Shown: positions 58,014 to 64,000 of the stretch, in pieces
Layout of the letters: each line of letters opens with the position of its first letter
How positions within the stretch are numbered: position 1 is the stretch's first letter
Assembly: GCA_963921935.1 (NCBI GenBank)
Contig: OY998180.1
Location: 106,048,270 to 106,112,269 of the forward strand
Origin: Galeruca laticollis
Lineage: Eukaryota > Arthropoda > Insecta > Coleoptera > Chrysomelidae
Length of the DNA: 64,000 bases
Reading direction: 5' to 3'
The notes under the pieces: generated by a model
What the model saw: only the letters and a program-made list of their open reading frames with translations
Database searches by the model: none
Told to the model about the DNA's origin: nothing
Made by a program: the position numbers and the translations under genes

Positions 58014-58316
58014 AAAAAGTACGAGGAGTAATAAACCCTAATTAAGTATGCAAAACCTTTACAGGGAGCACCATGAAATTTTTGATAAATCTCTTACTTT
58101 AAATTACATTTCTTCCGTAAATCTAAAAACCAGGTAGATCGACCCCGTATTTGTTTCAGTTGTAGGAAAGTTTAGGGTTTATTCATTGTTAAAGGATTAG
58201 CAGATAAGCAATAACGCAATGCAGTGGTGTGTATTTTGGGAAAAAATACGTTTTAAATTATAATATAATAAAAAATGAAAAGAAATAATTATTGGAATAC
58301 ATTTATTACTTACATT

Positions 58317-59668
58317 TTATTCTATATCCGACTCGGAAGAGGAAGAATCGTTGTTGACATTAATAATAATAGGGTCGATTAAATCATCACAAATATTGTC
58401 AATTTTCCACATATTTGCCTCTACTTTGATAACATGCTCGATACAGTTTGTCCAATTCTCCTTACTCACATGACTTACAGCACTCTCAAACAATTTCACA
58501 ACATCGTTTATTTTAAAAGTAGTATTTTTTTTCCAACTTCCCCCTTTACCTGAGCCCATATTAATTCTATGGGATTAAGTTCACAATGATAAGGGGGAAG
58601 TCGAAGAACTGATATACCACGAGAAGAAGCCATTTCTTCTACAATGTAGGTTTTGTATTTATTCTTGTTCATTTTTGCAATTCTGTAAAGTTCTTTCCTT
58701 AGTGGATCTTTTGGAAACTTAATATTTTTCGAAATAAGCCACTCCAAAAGCTCTGCTTTACGCCAACGACTTGTGGGCAATGCTTCTCGTAACCATGAAT
58801 GGTAACTTGCGTTGTCCATAACAATAACAGCCCCTTTTGGAATCAGATCCAACATTTGAACAAACGATTCCTCGAAGACATCCCCATTCATATCTTCGTG
58901 ATAGTCCCCCGTGCGTTTTGAAATAAAAGTTAATAATCCACCATCAACAAAACCTTCAGAACTTCCAACATGGACAATGATAAGTCTTTTTCCTTTTCCA
59001 GATGGTGGCTGCAAACCTAACGACAAACCTTCCACGAATGCCTGCCTTCCGCTTTTAATGTTTTCATCTTGCCAAGATTTGGAAACTGTATATCCAGCAT
59101 TTATCCATGTTACGTCTAAGTAGATTTTCAAATTTTGTTCTCTGGCATGTCGAATGCTTCTTAAATAGTCTCTTCTCCAAAAAACTATTTCCGGTTTATC
59201 TATCAAGAGAGATTTTCTATTATGTTTTGTATATCTGAAACCCACATCTTTCAAAAGTTTGCATAATGTCATTCTGGAGAATTTTGGATAGTCCGTATCT
59301 TCTTGCACTGATGTCATAATTTTGTCAAGTGTTGGAATTTCCTTTCGTGAGTAAAATCCATGGACTTCACGCCTTAGTCTTTGTTTTAATGACTCATCGA
59401 TCTCAATTGGTTTTCGGCCTGAAGGAGTTTTAGGGGGTTGAAGAGTTCCATTCTTGCTTTCTTTTAGTAATCTATAAATTGTTGATTTAGCAACACACAA
59501 CATAGCAGCCGTTAATTCCACAATATCATCAACACTTGCACTTGGATCCTTGTTTTTCAATGATATATAACAATTCAATATCAGAGTTTTTTCATTTAAA
59601 GATATTGGACCTGTTTTTGGTCGTTTAGATGGTCCTTGGCTTATCGACATTGTTTGGTACTTGCACAA
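58317..59668 (-). pseudogene. DD82E transposase of the IS630/Tc1/mariner group
   Basis: Met in MSISQGPSKRPKTG (about 59650) is a likely start; an upstream Met gives 386 aa. HTH segments (SASVDDIVELTAAMLCVAKS, TIYRLLKESKNG; LKQRLRREVHGFYSRKEIPT) precede the catalytic region: IYLDVTWINAGYT (first Asp), GAVIVMDNASYHS (second), LNPIELIWAQVK (Glu). I count 82 residues between the second Asp and Glu. A one-base change in an A-run (about 58525) ends the long frame. The true C-terminus continues in the next frame (58550-58317: TFKINDVVKLFESAVSHVS, acidic SSSSESDIE tail). Otherwise intact, so recently active. Confidence 0.9.
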
Positions 59669-59983
59669 TTAACATTCAACAAATGTTTTAAATATATTCC
59701 AACAATATTATGACAACCATACAACTTCATACAACTTTACTCAAAGAACTAATACTAAGTACTGATTTAATGTACCTACTTTCTTTTAAAATAATATTCC
59801 CGATAATGTTTCTAAGAAAACTGGGTTGTTTGGAAAATCCCTCTCAATAATCGAATAATCTGTAAATAGGTGTAATCGTATTAAGCCGATTACAGTAGGC
59901 CACTGGCCATTTAAAATTTCTGAGAAAAATTCCCCAAACACTACATATAGGAGTAATACAAATAAAAAATATTATGAATAAAC

Positions 59984-61537
59984 GGGCATATCCGAACTCT
60001 GCCACAAAATAAAATTTTACCTGACTTGTATCAATTTGAGGATTACTGAAATGTTCGAACTGTGCCGCAAGCATTTAGTTTAATCATATTAGAGTCATTA
60101 GGGTTTATAATAGATAAAATCGGAGGCCCATAGAATTATGTATATTTCTGAAAGGTTTCAAAGATTTCTTGAATTAAATATTTTGAAGAAATCTTGATTG
60201 TTTTGATCGATATTTAGGGGATTAGGGGAAGGATGTTGATGCACTTACACTATTGCCTAAAAATCAGGAAGAAGTATTTAATAGTGTTCGTGAATTACAA
60301 TTACGAACGAACCGAGAAGAGGAATTTCTATTAACAGCAGACCAGGTATTTAAAATTATTGTGTTCTCCTGTTTTTCCAACCTTAATTTTTTATGTAATT
60401 CGGATTGTATTTTGATGGATGGGACTTTTAAATACTGTTCAACTTTTTTTTACCAAATGTTTACCATTCATGGTTTTAAAAACGGCTATTACGTACCTCT
60501 TGTTTTTTGTTTGCTGCCGGACAAATCAAGTCAAACATATTCAAATTTGTTTTTAATTTTAAGACAAAATGTAAAGAAGTAGGCTTAAATTTTCAACCTA
60601 AAGAAGTCGTAGTAGATTTTGAACTAAGCATTCATAACGCTATATATGAATGTTTTGGCAGAGATCAAATTCTTTTTGGTTGTAAATTTCATCTCTGTCA
60701 AGCTTGGTTTCGTAAGATTCAGGAGTTTCATTTGGTACAAGAGTACAGACAGAAAGGTTCTGTAATTGGCGAATACTTAAAAGTACATTTCGGTATTATG
60801 TATCTTAGTCCTGAGGAAGTTGTAGAATTTTTTTATAATGAACTACATTTTTTGCTTCCGAATGACGAAAGAGTTATAGAATTCCGAAATTATGTCAATA
60901 AAACATATATAACGCAAAATTCGATATTTCCACCACTTATTTGGGCAAATAATGCATCCTTTTTTAAGAGAACAACGAATTCTTGTGAGAGTTTTAATTC
61001 GCATTTCGGTGCTTCTTTTTACAAAGCACATCCAAACATTGTTCAATTTACTAGTGTGTTATTGGATTTACAAACGGAGGTATACGCGAAAATTCGTTCG
61101 GCAAACCAAAGCCAGAAAAAAACCAAAAAAACTATTAATGTTAAAATTAATTTCATTAATGATCATTTGGATCAATATAGGAAAAATGTTATTTCTCGCT
61201 TTATGTTTGTGAAAACGGTTGCATGTAAAAATCTTCCACACGTTTAATTTTTTGTTTTTTTTATATGTTTATGTATATTGAATATATTTTATTGTAATGT
61301 AGATGTAATGTAGATGTAATTTTTTAGAAGTGGCAAATATACGTTGAAAATATATGTATGTTATTAATATTTTCTTATATTGAATTTGAGTACCTAAAGT
61401 TCAAGGTAAATTGTTAAATCGGATTAGGCTATTAGACCCCTACTGGTTTGGTAGTTAATCTCCAAAATTTTAAACACTGGCAGAGTTCGAACAACCCGTA
61501 ATGACTACCTGCATTTGTGGCAGAGTTCGGATACTCC
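59984..61537 (+). mobile_element. MULE inserted in the DD82E element, 1554 bp
   Basis: The TIRs start GGGCATATCCGAACTCTGCC and, inverted from the right, GGAGTATCCGAACTCTGCC. The target duplications TGAATAAAC (59975-59983) and GGAATAAAC (61538-61546) match in 8 of 9. A second, inner pair of related inverted motifs (TGTTCGAACT.TGCC, about 60053 and 61480) suggests repeated TIR blocks. It encodes a partial transposase. Confidence 0.9.
60253..61247 (+). pseudogene. MULE transposase, partial
   Basis: Two overlapping frames (60253-60582 and 60507-61247) form one protein with a shift at about 60560. The first has the first catalytic Asp in CILMDGTFKYC and the HGFKNGYYVPLVFCLLPDKS block. The second has VVVDFELSIHNAIYECF, the CxxH motif in GCKFHLCQAWFRKI and the end block TTNSCESFNSHF. 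The N-terminal zinc finger is absent. Distinct from the MULE at 48062, both in sequence and strand. Confidence 0.87.
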
Positions 61538-61787
61538 GGAATAAACTGTGTTGCCTTTCTTTATCAAACTTACTAAAATTTATGTACCTCTATCACTTTT
61601 TTTTATTAAAATTAGTACATCCCGTTACCTCTGACTTAAATCGTATATTCTTTAGCATAGCTGCAACTCATTCGTTCAATACAAAATGTACCTTACGGTA
61701 TACCCTCTTAAAATATATTTTGGTACGTCTATGAAATCTACTTGAATGAATGATTTATTACTCCTTGTCCTTTCTATATAGACTATA

Positions 61788-62607
61788 TACAGCTGACACT
61801 TGGGAAGAACTAAAAGAAAAATCCCAAAACGATTTTAGTAAAATAAAATCTTTTTTAGATAGTAAATTACTCACAGTGAACTTAGAAAAAACGAACTACG
61901 TCCCTTTTAGCAGTAACAGAACTGGATTACCGATTTTCGATAACTTAACTGTAAATATAAATGACAAGCCCTATCATATTTCATCGCTTAATAATATTAA
62001 ATATCTGGGAGTCATCATTGATTCACATTTAAGGTGGGACTCTCACATTAAATATATCATCAAAAAACTACAAATTATTTTATAGAAATTCAGATACCTT
62101 AAAAACATATTACCAACCCACCTCCTAAAAATACTATACCACGCACTAGTGGAAAGCCATATCCGCTATGGAATACTAGGATGGGGAGCTGCAGCGAAAA
62201 CCTACATACACCTTTTAGAAATATGTCAGAAACGTTTTCTCAAACTCATTTTTTCTAAAGATCGACAGTACAACTCTGATAAACTGTACCTAGAAACAAA
62301 AATTATGGACACCAGACAACTATACTTCTTTCACACACTCATAAAATATCACACCACAAAACAAACAGCATTAGTAGATAACCATCAATACAATACGCGA
62401 AATCGAAATCAACACCCAGTTCCCTATATGATGAAAACAGTAACACAACGTTCCTTCAATTTCTTGGCACCAAAATTTTATAATAATTTACCTGAACGAA
62501 TTAAAACAAGTATATATCCACCACAATTCAAAAATGCATTGAAAAAATTCATTCTTGACAATCAAAGACAATTAATTCATCGCCATTTCGATACTTACGC
62601 AAGCTGA
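61788..62607 (+). pseudogene. LINE ORF2, C-terminal part
   Basis: Resumes after the transposon: TADTWEELKEKSQNDFSKIK, SLNNIKYLGVIIDSHLRWD; a stop lies at about 62084. Then HALVESHIRYGILGWGAA, RFLKLIFSKDRQYNSDKLYL and the end NALKKFILDNQRQLI to 62607. No RNase H domain, as expected for this group. The 3' UTR to 62918 ends with an AATAAAG. Confidence 0.85.
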
Positions 62608-62918
62608 ACAAATCATGATCCTAGATGTTACAGTGTGCTGCTTGCATAAATAAGGAGGAACTAATTGTAATTCTATATATCGTGTATTTATTTTTATCTC
62701 CATTGTTTATTGTTTATAAGTATGTTATATTGTCATCTCTATGTTTAGGAACTACTTATAAGTATATATTTGTGTAATGTATGTAATAATTCTTATAAAC
62801 CTTTTTATATTTATGCGAAACAAGTGGAACAACACTCATCGCTCATTAGCTTTATTCATTTTCTTTTTCTTTTGTAAGATACTCCTTTGTATTTGTATTT
62901 ATTGAATAAAGATTATTA

Positions 62919-63293
62919 TCCTGAAGGATCTTTCACCAGTTCCTCAGAGTAATAAAAGAAAAGCTGTTAAGTGCAAAACTGGTGGCTATCAAGATGTATT
63001 AACCGAAAGTCCCTACCTCAAAAGCCTTCTCGAAAAAGAATAGAAACAAGAGCAACAGAAATGTGGTAAGAAAAAAACTAATGAAAGATGAATTAAGTGG
63101 CGAAGAAGATCCCTTCGGTGGTAGCGACGAAGAAGATGACTGTGCATTTATCTATTGTAATGACCTCTTCAGTAGGTCAAAATCTAAGGAATCGTGGTTA
63201 CGGTGCCAATTTTGTGAAAAATGGGCACATGCAGAATGCGCAGGTGTGTCGCTAAAATCAAAAATTTTTATTTGCGACCTGTGCAAAAATTAA
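62919..63293 (+). pseudogene. pogo-like transposase, zinc-finger end
   Basis: After the LINE: LSPVPQSNKRKAVKCKTGGY, LTESPYLKSLLEKE, a stop and frame break at about 63040, then the acidic segment ELSGEEDPFGGSDEEDD and a PHD-like finger (CNDLFSRSKSKESWLRCQFC, EKWAHAECAG, FICDLCKN), stop at 63291-63293. This completes the gene begun at 52158. Confidence 0.85.
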
Positions 63294-63588
63294 TGACTGA
63301 TATTTTAGTGATGCTTATTTTGTTTGTTGAGTAGCATAGTACTTAGCTATTTTAGTTTTTTATTGTATTTCATATGGCCCGCCCCGGGTGAGCAAGATGG
63401 TTTTTTAACAAAATTTTTGTTTTTTGTACTTGCAATAAAGTGCTTTATACCACTACTAATCTTAGTGCGTAACATCATAGAAAATACTACCAGTTACCAC
63501 TTTACAATAAAATTTTGTATTTATCTTTACAAAGACATAGTTTTTGTGGAGACAAACACTAAGTATGCCATTTTACCCGCCTTTCCCC
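63294..63588 (+). other. 3' region and right TIR of the pogo-like element
   Basis: AT-rich with CCCCGGGTGAGCAAGATGG at about 63381, similar to the region after the first pogo-like gene (6010). The right TIR is at about 63566-63588. Confidence 0.7.
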
Positions 63589-64000
63589 TAACTAGGTGTT
63601 TAATTTCCAACCACCAAACTACTTCTGATCAACCCAAAAATCTCAACAAACAAATCATATAACCCATTATAAGAAACATCTGTCATGTTGCTGTCTCTCA
63701 TAACTTAATCATATTGTTCGTTTTGAAACCCTGTTCTTCAGCTGCTTTTCAGGGATATACTCGTACTAGTCGAAATAGCTATAGACTCACATTTATGAAT
63801 ACGGGACAAAGTTATTTTTTCCAGTAAAATCAAATGGATAATGCAGAAATGCAAGGCGCCATATAAACATTTACAGACGAATGATTGTAACAGGATTGCC
63901 AGAACACCGGCCACTTTGAACCTTGTATACAATTGTAAATTATAAATCTTAAATTATTGTAAATAAAAGCATTTTAAAACAAAAAAACAAACAAACATCC
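63589..64000 (+). other. LINE 3' remainder at the window edge
   Basis: AT-rich sequence with no domain, ending in an A-rich tail (AAACAAAAAAACAAAC...). It is consistent with the 3' UTR of the Jockey-like LINE. The window ends here. Confidence 0.45.

Larger units (their letters stand above)
58014..61785 (-). mobile_element. DD82E IS630/Tc1-group transposon
   Basis: 32-bp TIRs start TAGTATGTACAAAAAGTACG and TAGTCTATATAGAAAGGACA (right end inverted); 26 of 32 bases match. The TA target is at 58012-58013 and 61786-61787. Removal restores the LINE ORF2 frame (AILY then TADTWEEL). It carries a transposase on the minus strand and hosts a MULE. Confidence 0.9.
53582..62918 (+). mobile_element. CR1/Jockey-group LINE inserted in the pogo-like element
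   Basis: The left junction is after TTCATTATAAG (53581); the right end is after TTGAATAAAGATTATTAT (62918). Short ATTAT is common to both flanks, a possible target duplication. Order: 5' UTR, ORF1 (54094-54521 and 55286-55600), ORF2 (55882-58013 and 61788-62607) and 3' UTR with AATAAA-like signals (62905). ORF2 is split by a DD82E transposon and ORF1 by an unidentified ~750-bp segment. Confidence 0.8.
51772..63588 (+). mobile_element. pogo-like element, split by a LINE
   Basis: The TIRs are GGGGAGCGACGGGTAATACG at the left and GGGGAAAGGCGGGTAAAATG (reverse complement of the right end), flanked by TA (51770-51771, 63589-63590). It carries a transposase in two parts (52158-53580 and 62919-63293), separated by a CR1-like LINE. 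About 2.5 kb without the inserts. Confidence 0.88.
46001..63995 (+). mobile_element. Jockey-like LINE, 5'-truncated, hosting a MULE and a pogo-like element
   Basis: LINE sequence is present in three pieces: 46001-48061, 51476-51771 and 63589-63995. The first gap is a MULE (48062-51475) and the second a pogo-like element (51772-63588), each with its own target duplication. The final piece has short frames and ends in an AAATAAAAGC...AAAACAAAAAAACAAAC tail, a plausible LINE 3' end. ORF1 and the start of the endonuclease are missing. Confidence 0.75.

Noticed and set aside
1..64000. tRNA or rRNA genes
   Set aside because: No cloverleaf with A and B boxes, and no rRNA-like block, seen on either strand by eye.

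Overview
The window looks like a piece of an AT-rich arthropod nuclear genome, most likely insect. GT-AG introns, multi-exon remnants, RNase H-bearing LINEs, a Penelope-like element, a Crypton-type tyrosine recombinase, FLYWCH/MULE elements, pogo-like elements with zinc-finger tails and hAT/Tc1 elements all fit an insect; the species cannot be named from this. No intact conventional host gene is recognisable. Almost everything readable is transposable-element (TE) sequence, and most coding regions are broken by stops, frameshifts or later insertions.

Layout. 0-6.3 kb: fragments of a Ty3/gypsy pol (minus), an rve-type integrase resembling KRBA2/Ginger proteins (plus), a retroelement gag (plus) and a pogo-like transposase with a zinc-finger tail (plus). 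6.2-8.4 kb: a dead mariner with a 1.35-kb hAT element next to it. 8.4-14.1 kb: mostly unassigned AT-rich DNA with a ~200-bp tandem repeat and a 246-bp hAT MITE. 14.1-16.7 kb: a Crypton-like tyrosine recombinase interrupted by a hAT element. 16.8-20.4 kb: an RNase H-bearing LINE ORF2 (minus), whose likely ORF1 partner lies at 34.4-35.3 kb. 20.4-22.2 kb: a Penelope-like element with an internal inversion and a hammerhead-ribozyme-like motif. 23.0-34.4 kb: a GC-richer Ty3/gypsy element with two extra 3' ORFs, itself carrying a second Ty3/gypsy element. 36.3-44.3 kb: a pogo-like gene split by a 6.2-kb terminal-inverted-repeat (TIR) element. That element has repeat-array arms and a spliced DUF4806-like pseudogene, and it hosts a Tc1 element and a copia fragment. 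44.6-45.3 kb: a hAT MITE. 46 kb to the right edge: a Jockey-like LINE containing a 3.4-kb MULE and a pogo-like element. The pogo-like element contains a CR1-like LINE, which contains a DD82E transposon, which contains another MULE.

The parts interact mainly as insertion hosts and guests. At many boundaries the broken host reading frame and the target-site duplication can both be read, so the relative order of insertion can be reconstructed. The most unusual items are the hammerhead-like motif in the Penelope element, the gypsy element's post-pol ORFs preceded by splice-acceptor-like sequences, the TIR element with a DUF4806-like passenger, and the five-level nest at the right.
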